Assembly (NCBI RefSeq): GCF_900302485.1
Contig: NZ_OMOI01000001.1
Coordinates: 1,736,001 to 1,800,000 of the forward strand
Length of the DNA stretch: 64,000 nucleotides
Source of the DNA: Aliiroseovarius pelagivivens
Lineage (GTDB): Bacteria; Pseudomonadota; Alphaproteobacteria; Rhodobacterales; Rhodobacteraceae
Direction of reading: 5' to 3'
Made by a program: the position numbers and the translations under genes
Notes under the pieces: generated by a model
Databases searched by the model: none
What the model was told of the DNA's origin: nothing
Seen by the model: the letters and a program-made list of their open reading frames with translations, nothing else
In this document: piece after piece, positions 19,819-28,511 of the stretch
Position numbering within the stretch: position 1 is the stretch's first letter
Layout: every line of letters begins with the position of its first letter

Positions 19819-20178
19819 GTATTTTGGGGTGTTACATAGGCTCACAAAGGACGTGATCCAGCCCCCGCCGCATTGCAGAAAACTGTAACATTACAGAAAT
19901 CGGCGCCAGCTCCTTTGAAAGATGTGAACGGCGGGACAGCATATTTCGTTACAATCCATTGCAACGTGACAAATGCTAACCCGACGGAAACTCAAGTTTT
20001 CTTGGATCTTCGCGAAATCCCACCCAACCAAGCCGCTCACGCCCGCGTTATGTGCCGCTCGCGCTGACCTGACAGGCCCGTGATCCACGTTTTCGTGAGT
20101 GGAGACCACCCATTTCCCCGCTTAGCTTTTCCTTACCGCTTCGAGGCGGAACGAATTACAAACCCGAAAGGAAATACG
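19819..20178. other. 360-bp leader region of the bufferin operon
   Basis: No gene of convincing length is seen; one short frame (19873-20067) lacks coding character. The region is visibly AT-richer than its surroundings and must hold the promoter of the operon that starts at 20179. Several TAACATTAC and GTTACAATCC elements are present, but I could not pair a -35 and a -10 for a known sigma factor. AAAGGA at 20167-20172 is the ribosome site of the first gene. Confidence 0.5.
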
Positions 20179-20472
20179 ATGTCGAAGAAAACTGTAGCCA
20201 TCCTGGGCGCCGTCACCGCTGCTGTAGCTGCCAACGCTGCTCCGGCTTTTGCTGAAGACAACGAAAAATGCTTCGGCGTTTCGCTTGCAGGCCAGAATGA
20301 CTGTGCAGCTGGTCCCGGCACCACCTGCGCCGGTTCGTCGACCGTCGACTATCAGGGCAACGCTTGGAAACTGGTTCCGGCTGGCACCTGCGAAACCATG
20401 GAAATCACCGATGCAGACGGCAAAAAGCACATGGGTTCGCTGGCCGCGACTGAAATGAACCTGCCCGGCTAA
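20179..20472 (+). CDS. bufA1: Bufferin-type metallophore precursor (BufA1, DUF2282)
   Basis: 97 residues. A signal peptide ([20 protein letters not shown], cleaved after AFA at about residue 25) exports a small domain with four cysteines at 31, 42, 50 and 71 ([28 protein letters not shown]). This is the DUF2282 bufferin pattern. In described bufferins an MNIO enzyme converts core cysteines to thiooxazole-type groups, giving a copper-binding periplasmic peptide. The matching modification genes follow directly. The family and cysteine spacing are seen here; the metal bound is inferred. Confidence 0.88.
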   Translation: MSKKTVAILGAVTAAVAANAAPAFAEDNEKCFGVSLAGQNDCAAGPGTTCAGSSTVDYQGNAWKLVPAGTCETMEITDADGKKHMGSLAATEMNLPG

Positions 20473-20505
20473 TCCTTAAGGATCGCTGACTAGTCCCTAA
20501 AAAAG

Positions 20506-20535
20506 CGCTCTGGCCAAGGTCATTTGGCCAGAGCG
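20506..20535 (+). promoter_or_regulatory. Strong hairpin between bufA1 and bufB
   Basis: A perfect 11-base stem CGCTCTGGCCA/TGGCCAGAGCG with an 8-base loop stands between the precursor gene and the enzyme gene. No T run follows, so it is not a standard terminator. It more likely protects the 3' end of a bufA1 message or attenuates reading into bufB. Confidence 0.7.
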
Positions 20536-20568
20536 ACCAAAACAGACAAGAACACGAAGGGCTTTGAC

Positions 20569-21435
20569 ATGCTGGACCAACGCAACAACACGACGCTTCC
20601 CGACGGCGCTGGCGTTGGGTACAAGCCGCAGCATTTCCAAGACCTTCTAAACACCCCCGGTGCCGTCACTTGGCTGGAAATCCACGCCGAGAACTATATG
20701 GGCGATGGCGGTCGTCAGATCGCACAGCTGCGACACCTTGCGGAAAACTTCCCTATTTCCGTGCATGGCGTTGGCGCATCCATCGGCGGCGAAACGCGCT
20801 TGGACCCGGAACACCTGGCACGGCTGAAAAAGCTGGTGGATTGGCTGAACCCGGCCAGCTTCTCGGAGCATCTGGCGTGGTCGACCCATGACAGTGCATT
20901 CCTGAACGACCTTTTGCCCCTTCCCTATACGAACGACACGCTAACTCGCGTCACCGCGCATATTAACGAGGTGCAAGACCTGCTGGGTCGCAAGATGCTG
21001 CTGGAAAATCCGTCCTCGTATCTGGCCTTCGCCGAGAGCACGTGGTCCGAACCCGACTTCATCCGCGAAATCGCGCGCCGTACCGGCTGTGGCCTGCTCT
21101 TGGATGTGAACAACGTGTTCATCTCGGCCACCAATCTTGAGTTTGAAGCGCTGGATTATCTGGACGCCTACCCGCTGGAACTGGTCGAGGAAATCCACCT
21201 GGCCGGTCACGACGAAGACGCGGACGAACTGGGTCGCAAGCTGCTGATCGACAGCCACGGTAAGCCCGTGGACGAACCTGTCTGGGCGCTGTTTGACCAT
21301 GTAATCGCCCGCACAGGTGCTCGCCCTGCCCTGATCGAGTGGGACAATGACGTGCCTGATTGGGACGTGCTGGAAAGCGAAGCCGCCCGCGCCACCGCGC
21401 AGATGGCAGCACAGACTCAAAAGGTGCCCGCATGA
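20569..21435 (+). CDS. bufB: MNIO-family peptide-modifying enzyme (DUF692, BufB)
   Basis: 288 residues, a TIM-barrel multinuclear non-haem iron oxidase. Metal-ligand segments typical of DUF692 are present: LEIHAENYMGDGG, ISVHGVGASIGG, FSEHLAWST, MLLENPSSYLAF, LLLDVNNVFISA, EIHLAGH and LIEWDNDVP. Such enzymes oxidise cysteines in precursor peptides together with a DUF2063 partner. An in-frame ATG 45 bp upstream lies inside the hairpin region; the start at 20569 with a GAAGGG site is preferred. The stop overlaps bufC (ATGA). Confidence 0.92.
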   Translation: MLDQRNNTTLPDGAGVGYKPQHFQDLLNTPGAVTWLEIHAENYMGDGGRQIAQLRHLAENFPISVHGVGASIGGETRLDPEHLARLKKLVDWLNPASFSEHLAWSTHDSAFLNDLLPLPYTNDTLTRVTAHINEVQDLLGRKMLLENPSSYLAFAESTWSEPDFIREIARRTGCGLLLDVNNVFISATNLEFEALDYLDAYPLELVEEIHLAGHDEDADELGRKLLIDSHGKPVDEPVWALFDHVIARTGARPALIEWDNDVPDWDVLESEAARATAQMAAQTQKVPA

Positions 21436-22217
21436 CCCAAGACACGCTGACCCAAACGCCCGCGCGCAGCACCGTTTCTCAGGCCGAGTTTCGCACCGCG
21501 ATCCTGAACGCGCAGGCCGATGTACCCGAGGGGCTGGTGAACCCGGATGGCCAGCAGGCGTCCAAACGCTTTTCGGTCTATCGCAACAACGTGGTGCACA
21601 GCCTGTCCGAGGCGATGCTGACCGGTTTCCCGGTACTGACCAAACTGTTGGGGGACGAATTCTTCCGCGAGATGGCCAAGGTCTATCTGCGTATCCACCC
21701 GCCCGCCTCGCAGTTGATGATGCATTACGGCGCTGCCTTTCCCGGCTTTCTAGAAAGCTTCCCCGGCACGCTACACCTGAAATACCTGCCCGATGTGGCC
21801 CGGTTGGAACTGGCCCTGCGCCGCGCCTATCACGCGGGCGATGCTGATCCGGTTGATCCGGCAGCGCTGACAGCCCTCAGCCAGCACGCGCTGATGGAAT
21901 CCCACCTGGTGCTGGCCCCCGCCTGCGAGGTGCTGCGCGCCAAGTGGCCTGCGAAGTCCATCTGGGACTTCAACATGGCGGATGGTCCGCAGCCCAGTGC
22001 GGGCAGTGAAGACATCCTGATCTCGCGTATTGGGTTTGAACCGAAAACCTTTTTGCTGCCCGAAGGCGGTGCGGCCTTTGTCAGCTCGCTTCTGAAGGGA
22101 CGCAGTTTTGGCACGGCGCTTGGGCTTGCCACATCCGAGACACCAGATTTCGACCTGACCTCCACGCTGACGACGCTGATCGCGGCGCAGGCCATAACCG
22201 GCATAGACCGGGACTAA
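21432..22217 (+). CDS. bufC: DUF2063 partner protein of the bufferin-modifying enzyme (BufC)
   Basis: 261 residues. The N-terminal DUF2063 domain is plain (QAEFRTAILNAQ, FSVYRNNVVHSLSEAML, FPVLTKLLGDEFFREMAKVY, FPGFLESFPG). In characterised systems this protein binds the precursor and presents it to the MNIO enzyme. Some databases call the family putative DNA-binding, which is probably misleading here. It starts inside the bufB stop (ATGA), so the two subunits should be made in equal amounts. Confidence 0.9.
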   Translation: MTQDTLTQTPARSTVSQAEFRTAILNAQADVPEGLVNPDGQQASKRFSVYRNNVVHSLSEAMLTGFPVLTKLLGDEFFREMAKVYLRIHPPASQLMMHYGAAFPGFLESFPGTLHLKYLPDVARLELALRRAYHAGDADPVDPAALTALSQHALMESHLVLAPACEVLRAKWPAKSIWDFNMADGPQPSAGSEDILISRIGFEPKTFLLPEGGAAFVSSLLKGRSFGTALGLATSETPDFDLTSTLTTLIAAQAITGIDRD

Positions 22218-22237
22218 GAAGAAGGAAGGACATCACC

Positions 22238-22786
22238 ATGCAAGCCTTGGTGCACATTCACAACCGGCTGGCCGGACTGGCTGATCGCGCAGCCCCCGAA
22301 GCCCTGCCCCTATTGGCGCGCTTCACGTTTGCCGCGACACTCTTGGGCTATTTCTGGGCCTCGGCCCTGACCAAGGTGGGTCCGGGTCTTCTCGGGATCT
22401 TCAAACCCTCGCTTGGCGCCTATGCCCAGATCTTCCCCAAAGCGATGGAGGCCGCCAGCTATAACGTCGGTGATCTAACCTTCTTCCACTGGGCTGTGGT
22501 TTTCGCAGGCACCGTGGCCGAATTCATCCTGCCGCTTTTGATAGTGATCGGGCTGTTCACCCGCCTGGCGTCACTGAGCATGATCGGCTTTGTCATCGTG
22601 CAAAGCTTGACCGACCTGTTCGGTCATGGGGGAATTGAGCATGCGGAAACGCTTGGCGCCTGGTTCGATCGCATCCCCGACAGCCTTATTCTGGATCAGC
22701 GCCTGTTCTGGGTTGTCGTTTTGCTGATCCCCGTCCTGAAAGGCGCCGGATCGCTATCTGTAGATCGGCTTCTTAAGCTTAAGTAA
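22238..22786 (+). CDS. DoxX-family membrane protein of the bufferin operon
   Basis: 182 residues with four predicted membrane helices (FTFAATLLGYFWASALTKVG; FHWAVVFAGTVAEFILPLLI; SMIGFVIVQSLTDLFG; LFWVVVLLIPVLKGAGS). DoxX proteins commonly close bufABC/hvfABC operons (HvfD in Haemophilus nomenclature), where their role may be redox supply or transport and is not settled. It follows bufC by 20 bp, with a ribosome site GAAGGAAGG. A strong terminator follows. Confidence 0.85.
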   Translation: MQALVHIHNRLAGLADRAAPEALPLLARFTFAATLLGYFWASALTKVGPGLLGIFKPSLGAYAQIFPKAMEAASYNVGDLTFFHWAVVFAGTVAEFILPLLIVIGLFTRLASLSMIGFVIVQSLTDLFGHGGIEHAETLGAWFDRIPDSLILDQRLFWVVVLLIPVLKGAGSLSVDRLLKLK

Positions 22787-22810
22787 CGAGTGTTTTGTTT
22801 GCTTGTGTTG

Positions 22811-22842
22811 GAAAGAGCACCCCTCGGGGTGCTCTTTCTTTT
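22811..22842. terminator. Terminator between DoxX gene and purine permease
   Basis: A 13-base stem GAAAGAGCACCCC/GGGGTGCTCTTTC with a two-base TC at the tip (in practice a somewhat shorter stem) leads into TTTT on the plus strand. It can also act, less well, for the convergent permease gene. Confidence 0.88.
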
Positions 22843-22845
22843 CAA

Positions 22846-24192
22846 CTACTTATCCAGCTCTTCGGGAAGAACCAGATTCAGCACTATCGACAGGAAGGCT
22901 GCGGGCAACAGGCCCGAGGTCAGAAGGATCTGCCACGTCCGCCCCATATGCTGAAGCGCTTCCGGTACCATCTGCAGACCCAGCCCCATCGACAGCGACA
23001 CGGCGAAGATCACCATGTTGCGGCGATTCCAAGTGACCTCGGACAGCATGTTCAGACCAGCTGCAGCAACCATGCCGAACATCACGATTACACCGCCGCC
23101 CAGCACATTGATCGGCACCGTCGACACGATTGACCCGATCTTCGGCACCAGACCACACAGGATCAGGAACAGTGCACCGATGGTCACTACGTGGCGGCTC
23201 ATCATTCCAGTCATGCTGATCAGCCCGACATTCTGACTGAACGAGGTATTGGGCAGCCCGCCAAAAATGCCGGCAATCGCAGTGCCCAACCCGTCAGCAT
23301 AGGTCGCCCCCGAGATCTCTTTGTCCGTGGCTTCACGCCCTGCACCGCCTTTGGTGATGCCTGACGTATCCCCCACCGTCTCGATGGCCGAGATCACGGC
23401 CATGAAGCACATGCCAATGATGATCGCCCCGTTGAAGTCCATGCCCCACTTAAAGGGCGTCGGAAGTGCGAACCACGATGCGCGACCCACATTGCCGAAA
23501 TCTACCTGCCCCATCATCAACGCAACCACATAGCCTACGACCAATCCGATCAGCACCGCCGCGACGGCCATAAAGCCGCGTGTGAAGAATTTGATGCCAA
23601 GTGTCACGACAATCACGACCAGTGCCGGGATCCACATGTTCAGACTGCCAAATTCTGGTTTACCCATGAGCGGCACCCCCCCGGCGGCGTATTGAATGCC
23701 CACCTTCACCAGCGATAAGCCGATCATCAGGACGATCAGTCCCGTAACCAACGGAGGAAGCGCGAAACGGATGCGCCCAATCACCGTACCCAGCAGGAAA
23801 TGGAACACACCCCCAATGACGACGCCAGTCATCAGCCCGGCCATTCCAGCCACGCCCTGCCCCGCAACAGCCGGGATCATCACCGGAAGAAAGGCAAAAC
23901 TCGTTCCTTGCACAATCGGCAGTCGCGCACCCACCGGCCCCATGCCGATGGTCTGAAACAGCGTCGCGATACCAGCAAACAGCATCGACATCTGGATCAT
24001 GTACAGCATCACCGGAAAATCAGGCGAGTTCGATCCGAAACCGAACCCTGCTGCACCAGCAACAATAATCGCAGGCGTCACATTGGACGCGAACATCGCC
24101 AGGACGTGCTGAATGCCCAATGGCACGGCTTGTCCTAAGGGTGGCGTGTAATCTGGGTTTCGCAGGTTCTCTGCGCTTGCTAGGTCTGTCAT
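22846..24192 (-). CDS. NCS2-family nucleobase/xanthine permease
   Basis: 448 residues with about 12-14 membrane helices. The family motif around IVQGTSFAFLPVMIPAVAGQ and the substrate-site stretch GGLPNTSFSQNVGLISMTGM identify nucleobase:cation symporter-2 transporters. The latter is closest to the xanthine/urate branch rather than uracil. The frame continues upstream, but MTDLASAENLRNPDYTPPLG at 24192 is the normal start for this group. No purine catabolic genes are adjacent, so the substrate is only suggested. It stands alone, convergent to the bufferin operon. Confidence 0.9.
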   Translation of the reverse strand: MTDLASAENLRNPDYTPPLGQAVPLGIQHVLAMFASNVTPAIIVAGAAGFGFGSNSPDFPVMLYMIQMSMLFAGIATLFQTIGMGPVGARLPIVQGTSFAFLPVMIPAVAGQGVAGMAGLMTGVVIGGVFHFLLGTVIGRIRFALPPLVTGLIVLMIGLSLVKVGIQYAAGGVPLMGKPEFGSLNMWIPALVVIVVTLGIKFFTRGFMAVAAVLIGLVVGYVVALMMGQVDFGNVGRASWFALPTPFKWGMDFNGAIIIGMCFMAVISAIETVGDTSGITKGGAGREATDKEISGATYADGLGTAIAGIFGGLPNTSFSQNVGLISMTGMMSRHVVTIGALFLILCGLVPKIGSIVSTVPINVLGGGVIVMFGMVAAAGLNMLSEVTWNRRNMVIFAVSLSMGLGLQMVPEALQHMGRTWQILLTSGLLPAAFLSIVLNLVLPEELDK

Positions 24193-24333
24193 GGTATGTC
24201 CCTGTTCTTCTTGGGGAAATCCCCAATAGTAGCGTGTTTTTCTTATCGTTGATGGGACGAGCGTGGCCAAAGACGGCGATTTTTGCAAATTCCAGTCACG
24301 CAGATGCAGAAACCATGCCGCCGCAGGGCGGCA

Positions 24334-24366
24334 CAAAAACACCCGCAGAGTGCATCTGCGGGTGTT
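24334..24366 (-). terminator. Terminator downstream of 24392-24748
   Basis: A 12-base stem AACACCCGCAGA/TCTGCGGGTGTT with a five-base loop; on the minus strand it runs into TTTTG. A second hairpin GCCGCC-GCAG-GGCGGC at 24318-24333 follows directly, so there may be tandem stops between this gene and the purine permease. Confidence 0.8.
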
Positions 24367-24391
24367 AAAAATCTTGAAATCTTTGGAACGT

Positions 24392-24748
24392 CTAGTGCGG
24401 ATCAGGCTTCACTGCCGCCAGCGCCAGAATGCCACCCAGCGCGGCCAGCGCAATCGGGAACATCGTGAAAACGCCATAACCAAAAGCGAAATACATCCCA
24501 GCGGCCGAGGCCAGCATCAACCCGCCGCCAATTTGCGCCACAGACCGCGCCATCGCGCCACCAGCCAGCGCCAGAAGCGGCGCAATCAACGCAAACGCCC
24601 GCACGCGACCGGGGTTCTCGACCTGCTCGGCCAGATCCGGCAGCTCGCCAAATCGGTCAATCACTTCCGTGTAACCATATCCAAAAAATCCGACGATCAT
24701 GCCCAACACACCAGCAATCACACCCAAAACCAAAGCGGCATTACGCAT
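24392..24748 (-). CDS. Small membrane protein of unknown function
   Basis: 118 residues, four hydrophobic helices (LVLGVIAGVLGMIVGFFGYG, FALIAPLLALAGGAMA, GGGLMLASAAGMYFAFGYGV, FPIALAALGGILALAA) joined by short loops; one loop of about 20 charged residues lies between helices 1 and 2. No family is recognised with confidence. It is 35 bp downstream of the ArsC-like gene on the same strand and has a strong terminator, so the two probably form a unit. The ATG has an AGGAGGATAA site. Confidence 0.72.
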   Translation of the reverse strand: MRNAALVLGVIAGVLGMIVGFFGYGYTEVIDRFGELPDLAEQVENPGRVRAFALIAPLLALAGGAMARSVAQIGGGLMLASAAGMYFAFGYGVFTMFPIALAALGGILALAAVKPDPH

Positions 24749-24783
24749 CGTTATCCTCCTGCTCTTTCATCCCAGATAAGGGA

Positions 24784-25119
24784 TCAGGCGCCGTTCTCCA
24801 ACCATTTCGCCTGCATTTTTGCGTCCCAACCCAGCGTCAACTGACCGTCCGCTTCAATCACCGGGCGCTTCATCAATGTGGGATGCTGCGCAAGAAGCGC
24901 AACGGGATCGCCCGCCCGTTCATCCTCGGACAGTCCACGCCACGTGGTTGACCGCTTGTTGACCAGCGCATCGCCGAAGGTGTCGAAAAACCGGGCAATA
25001 TCAGCAGCGGAAACCCCATCGGCACGTACATCCACATAGTCCAGCGTGCGCCCGGCCCCCTCGAGCGCCTTCGCGGCCTTGCGGCAAGTGTCACAGTTTT
25101 TCAGTCCCCAGATGCGCAT
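24784..25119 (-). CDS. ArsC/Spx-family thioredoxin-fold protein
   Basis: 111 residues. The start MRIWGLKNCDTCRKAAKALE carries a CxxC pair at residues 9 and 12, and the ArsC-type core continues with YVDVRADGVSAADIARFF, VNKRSTTWRGLS and LMKRPVIEADGQLTLGWD. This is closest to the YffB/MgsR-like group rather than true arsenate reductases, and no ars genes are near. The ATG at 25119 follows AGGGGG; a longer frame upstream is not supported. Confidence 0.85.
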   Translation of the reverse strand: MRIWGLKNCDTCRKAAKALEGAGRTLDYVDVRADGVSAADIARFFDTFGDALVNKRSTTWRGLSEDERAGDPVALLAQHPTLMKRPVIEADGQLTLGWDAKMQAKWLENGA

Positions 25120-25384
25120 ATTGCCCCCTGTCATATCCTTGTCATGCATCCTAATGATGATGCTGTCAGCGCCATTTATGGCCGTAAAACATACGAAGCG
25201 AAAGGTTGCAAAGACTTGCTGCAAATCAGGCGTTAACAAGGTTTTTCTTGCATTTATTAGCCTCTCGTCCCATGTCTGAGGGGTAAGACAGAACTATCTA
25301 CCGCCTCCTTTCAGGCAGTCGGACGATACCTGATTGCGAACGAAGGCCCCGCACACTGCAGGGTTACATAAAGGAGAAGCGGAT

Positions 25385-25603
25385 ATGTCCGATAAAGAAA
25401 CCGGCACCGTTAAATGGTTCAACACCACCAAAGGCTATGGCTTCATCGCGCCCGATAACGGCGGCAAAGACGTGTTTGTACACATCTCGGCTGTTGAGCG
25501 TTCGGGCCTGACCGGTCTGGCTGACAACACCAAAGTGGCTTACGAGCTACAAGAAGGTCGTGACGGTCGCCAGTCGGCTATTGATCTTGAGGTTCAGGGC
25601 TAA
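25385..25603 (+). CDS. Cold-shock domain protein
   Basis: 72 residues, a single OB-fold cold-shock domain with both RNA-binding motifs: GTVKWFNTTKGYGFIAPDNG (RNP1, KGYGFI) and DVFVHISAVE (RNP2). It acts as an RNA chaperone. The gap of 265 bp upstream suggests a long 5' leader, as is common for temperature-controlled cold-shock genes, but I did not resolve its structure. AAAGGAG lies at a good distance before the ATG. An in-frame ATG 51 bp upstream is not favoured. Confidence 0.94.
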   Translation: MSDKETGTVKWFNTTKGYGFIAPDNGGKDVFVHISAVERSGLTGLADNTKVAYELQEGRDGRQSAIDLEVQG

Positions 25604-25630
25604 GCTAGCCTCGACCCGTTTGAATTTCGA

Positions 25631-25664
25631 AACCCCGCGGAGTGAATACTCGGCGGGGTTTTTC
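25631..25664 (+). terminator. Terminator of the cold-shock gene
   Basis: AACCCCGC/GCGGGGTT stem with a 14-base loop, followed by TTTCTTT, 27 bp after the stop. The remaining stretch to 25782 shows nothing else I could identify. Confidence 0.88.
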
Positions 25665-25782
25665 TTTGGGGGATCGCTTCATCTGCTGAGGGCGTCACCT
25701 GACCCTGGGTGGACATGAAATGAAAACGCTTCCCAGAATGTTAAGTGGTCATGAGGAAACTTCGCAACACCTTCAGGGGGCG

Positions 25783-26691
25783 TCACCCCTTCAATTCAGC
25801 CTCAAACTCACGCCACTCCCCCTTCGACATGCCCGAGTTCTTCTGCGTTACGTCCTCGCCTTTCAGCATCCGGCGGATGCACTCCATGGCGCGGCCGGAC
25901 AGGTTGGCGCCGCCCAGACGGTAGTCCTCGAACGCGCCATAGGCGGCGGGGACCCAGTCGGCGACGACGTTGCAGATCGCATCCGCATAGACGCGGATTT
26001 CGTATTGAGCGTGGTGGTCGGCGCGCAGGCGTAGGAAGTGGAACAGGTTGTGCAGGTCCACCTTCCAGTACCATTGGGTGTAGATGTTGGCGGGCAGGTT
26101 CATGCGGGCCAGTTCGCGGGCCAGACCGTCCTGCCCTTCGTCACTGATCATTTCTTGATAGTGATCATAGGCGCGGTTGCTGTCGGCCTTCAGGATCTCC
26201 AGAACCCGCGCGGCTTCCTCGCCCTGCAAGGCTGCGCCCCGTCCTTGGTTGTTCACCACGGACTGTGCGGCGACGTGTTCGGGCGCCGGGATATAGAACT
26301 CGCGGTCAAGGATCGAATAGCGGGCCGAGTATTCGTTCACATTCGCGGTCCGGTGACGGATCCACTGGCGTGCCACGAAGACGGGCAGTTTCACGTGCAG
26401 CTTGATCTCGCACATCTCGAACGGGGTCGAGTGCCAGTGGCGCATCAGATAGCGGATCAGACCTTCGTCGTTTTGCACCGACTTGGTGCCCTTGCCATAG
26501 CTGACACGCGCGGCCTGACAGATCGCAGCATCGTCACCCATATAGTCGATCACCCGAACGAACCCGTGATCCAGAACTTCATGCGCGGTATACAGGTGTT
26601 TCTCCATCCCCTCGCTGATCGCGCGGCGGGTGGTGCCGGTCTGGGCGCGTTGGTCTTCAATTTCCTGAATTTGCTCGGGGCTAAGTGACAT
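25783..26691 (-). CDS. thyX: Flavin-dependent thymidylate synthase
   Basis: 302 residues. It makes dTMP from dUMP using FAD and methylenetetrahydrofolate, in place of ThyA. The ThyX signature appears as [15 protein letters not shown], along with [20 protein letters not shown] and [17 protein letters not shown]. The start at 26691 ([11 protein letters not shown]) is preferred to an ATG 33 bp upstream. Length is at the longer end of the family because of an N-terminal extension of about 45 residues common in alphaproteobacteria. Confidence 0.96.
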   Translation of the reverse strand: MSLSPEQIQEIEDQRAQTGTTRRAISEGMEKHLYTAHEVLDHGFVRVIDYMGDDAAICQAARVSYGKGTKSVQNDEGLIRYLMRHWHSTPFEMCEIKLHVKLPVFVARQWIRHRTANVNEYSARYSILDREFYIPAPEHVAAQSVVNNQGRGAALQGEEAARVLEILKADSNRAYDHYQEMISDEGQDGLARELARMNLPANIYTQWYWKVDLHNLFHFLRLRADHHAQYEIRVYADAICNVVADWVPAAYGAFEDYRLGGANLSGRAMECIRRMLKGEDVTQKNSGMSKGEWREFEAELKG

Positions 26692-26845
26692 TGCGAATCT
26701 CTCGTATGTTGGCTGCCCCGCCACTATATCTAGTTGCGGCTTTCGGAAAAACAGCCATATGCCGTATTTCGTTTGTTTTGGCTTTTATCGCCCGGCTGAA
26801 CTGTTAGGCTAATCCTCGAACCAGACTTGGATCGGAGATATTTCA

Positions 26846-27274
26846 ATGAAAGTCCGCTATCTGCACACAATGGTCCGAGTAAAGGATCTGGAGGCCAGCA
26901 TTCGCTTTTTCGAGCTTCTGGGCCTTGAGAAAACGCGTCATTCCGACTTTGAAGAGGGGCGGTTTTCACTGATATTCATGGCCCCGCCGGACCAACCCGA
27001 ATGCCCGGTCGAGCTGACCCATAACTGGGATGGCGATGACGGGTTGCCGTCGGACAGCCGTCATTTCGGACATCTGGCCTATGAGGTCGAGGATATCTAC
27101 GCCATGTGCCAACACCTGCAGGACAATGGCGTGGTGATCAACCGCCCACCGCGCGACGGGCGGATGGCTTTTGTGCGCTCGCCTGACAACGTGTCGGTTG
27201 AACTGTTGCAGGCCGGGACCCCCCTGCCATCGCAGGAACCCTGGGCCAGCATGGAAAACACCGGGCACTGGTGA
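26846..27274 (+). CDS. Glyoxalase I-like VOC protein
   Basis: 142 residues. It starts MKVRYLHTMVRVKDLEASIR with FFELLGLEKTRHSDFEEGRF and ends with VRSPDNVSVELLQAG; the metal-ligand His and Glu positions of lactoylglutathione lyase (His7, Glu in the FSLIFM/VELTHN region, His in FGHLAYEV, final Glu in VELLQ) can be matched. It is likely to detoxify methylglyoxal with glutathione, but the family is broad. Its stop overlaps the next gene as TGATG. Confidence 0.85.
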   Translation: MKVRYLHTMVRVKDLEASIRFFELLGLEKTRHSDFEEGRFSLIFMAPPDQPECPVELTHNWDGDDGLPSDSRHFGHLAYEVEDIYAMCQHLQDNGVVINRPPRDGRMAFVRSPDNVSVELLQAGTPLPSQEPWASMENTGHW

Positions 27275-28020
27275 TGCCAGTTCGGGCGAAATTCGGAGCA
27301 ACTGCCTTGCACTTCTTTAGGTGCATGGCGGTGATCTGTTTGATCCCGCAACTCGCGCTCTCGCAGTCTCAGTGCAGGCAGGCGCTTGCGATGGGGCTGG
27401 ATATTTCGGGATCTGTCGACAGCCAAGAATATCGCCTGCAGTTGGATGGTCTGGCTGCCGCGTTAGAAAGCCCGGAAGTGGTGGCAAAACTGCTTGCCTC
27501 ACCCGAGACAGTCATCGAACTGAGCATTTACGAATGGAGTGGTCCAGGACATCAGCGGATGTTGCAAAACTGGACTGCGCTAACCTCTGAAAGCGTGATT
27601 TCCGGCATTGCAGATCGACTACGCCGAACCACACGCATACCCGTCGATCCCTCGACCGGGTTGGGGCGCGCGATGCTTTACGGAGCCGAGCTGTTGTCGC
27701 AACGACCTGACTGCTGGTCCCACAGCCTTGACCTTTCAGGCGACGGACAATCAAATTCCGGTCCACGACCGCAAGACGTTCGACAAGATCCGCGACTGAG
27801 AAACGTTGTCGTCAACGCACTGGTCATCGGCGCATCTGTTCCCGACCGCGATCTGACCTCGTATTTCGAAGCCTATGTCCTGCACGGCATTGGGAGTTTC
27901 ACCATCCAGGCCCGCAGTTTCAAAGAATTCGAATCCGCCATGATCAAGAAGATTTTGCGTGAAACGCAGGGGATGATGGTGTCAGACGCGTCGCCGCCCC
28001 TGCACGTCTCGGATCAATAG
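27274..28020 (+). CDS. DUF1194 secreted von Willebrand A-like protein
   Basis: 248 residues. A signal peptide (hydrophobic FRCMAVICLIPQLALSQS, cleavage near residue 30) is followed by a VWA-like domain with a MIDAS-type motif (LAMGLDISGSVD), ELSIYEWSGPGHQRML, and LDLSGDGQSNSGP carrying a second metal-site loop. Function of DUF1194 proteins is unknown; metal-dependent protein binding in the periplasm is a reasonable inference. The ATG at 27274 overlaps the previous stop (TGATG); the GTG just before is an alternative. It overlaps the convergent MarR gene by 7 bp. Confidence 0.85.
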   Translation: MPVRAKFGATALHFFRCMAVICLIPQLALSQSQCRQALAMGLDISGSVDSQEYRLQLDGLAAALESPEVVAKLLASPETVIELSIYEWSGPGHQRMLQNWTALTSESVISGIADRLRRTTRIPVDPSTGLGRAMLYGAELLSQRPDCWSHSLDLSGDGQSNSGPRPQDVRQDPRLRNVVVNALVIGASVPDRDLTSYFEAYVLHGIGSFTIQARSFKEFESAMIKKILRETQGMMVSDASPPLHVSDQ

Positions 28021-28511
28021 ATATAACGAATCTGGTCGGTCCAGTACCGTTCGACACGTTTCAATGCGGTGTTGATGTCGTTGATGCCATCCGATGACAG
28101 CACATCGCGCGACTGCAATCCGTCCGCGTGACGCTCGAACAATCCGGCGACAGTATCGCGGATCAGGCGGCCTTTTTCTGTCAGGCGCACCCGAACCGAG
28201 CGGCGGTCAATCTCGCACCGTTGATGGTGCATATAGCCCATCTCGACCAGTTTCTTCAGATTATAGGACACGTTGGAGCCCTGATAATAACCGCGGCTTT
28301 TCAGCTCGCCCGCTGTTACCTCGTTATCACCGATGTTGAACAGTAAAAGCGCCTGAACCGCATTCACTTCCAACACGCCGACACGTTCAAATTCATCCTT
28401 GATTACATCAAGCAATAATCTGTGCAAACGCTCGACCAAAGCCAGCGCCTCAAGATATTGCACTACGAAGCCATGATTGACTGTTTGCCCGATCTGCAAA
28501 TGCATGCTCAT
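28014..28511 (-). CDS. MarR-type winged-helix regulator (LdtR-like)
   Basis: 165 residues. The winged-helix core is EVNAVQALLLFNIGDNEVTA, GELKSRGYYQGSNVSYNLKK, LVEMGYMHHQRCEIDRRSVR and VRLTEKGRLIRD. The wording of this core is very close to what I recall of LdtR, a MarR-family regulator of cell-wall L,D-transpeptidase and stress genes in Rhizobiales. That link is from memory. The start at 28511 is chosen because the frame above it has no conserved character. Targets cannot be named. Confidence 0.85.
   Translation of the reverse strand: MSMHLQIGQTVNHGFVVQYLEALALVERLHRLLLDVIKDEFERVGVLEVNAVQALLLFNIGDNEVTAGELKSRGYYQGSNVSYNLKKLVEMGYMHHQRCEIDRRSVRVRLTEKGRLIRDTVAGLFERHADGLQSRDVLSSDGINDINTALKRVERYWTDQIRYIY

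Noticed and set aside
20081..20110. TGATCC element as an RpoE-type -35 before bufA1
   Set aside because: No matching -10 is found at the right spacing, and another TGATCC occurs at 19855 by chance.
20080..20178. N-terminal extension of the bufferin precursor from 20080
   Set aside because: It would bury the signal peptide inside the protein; the ATG at 20179 has a ribosome site and gives a proper signal.
24300..24366. GCAGATGC and GCATCTGC segments as a purine riboswitch or antiterminator before the NCS2 permease
   Set aside because: They lie over 100 bp upstream on the wrong arrangement for the permease leader and are better explained as the terminator of the gene at 24392.
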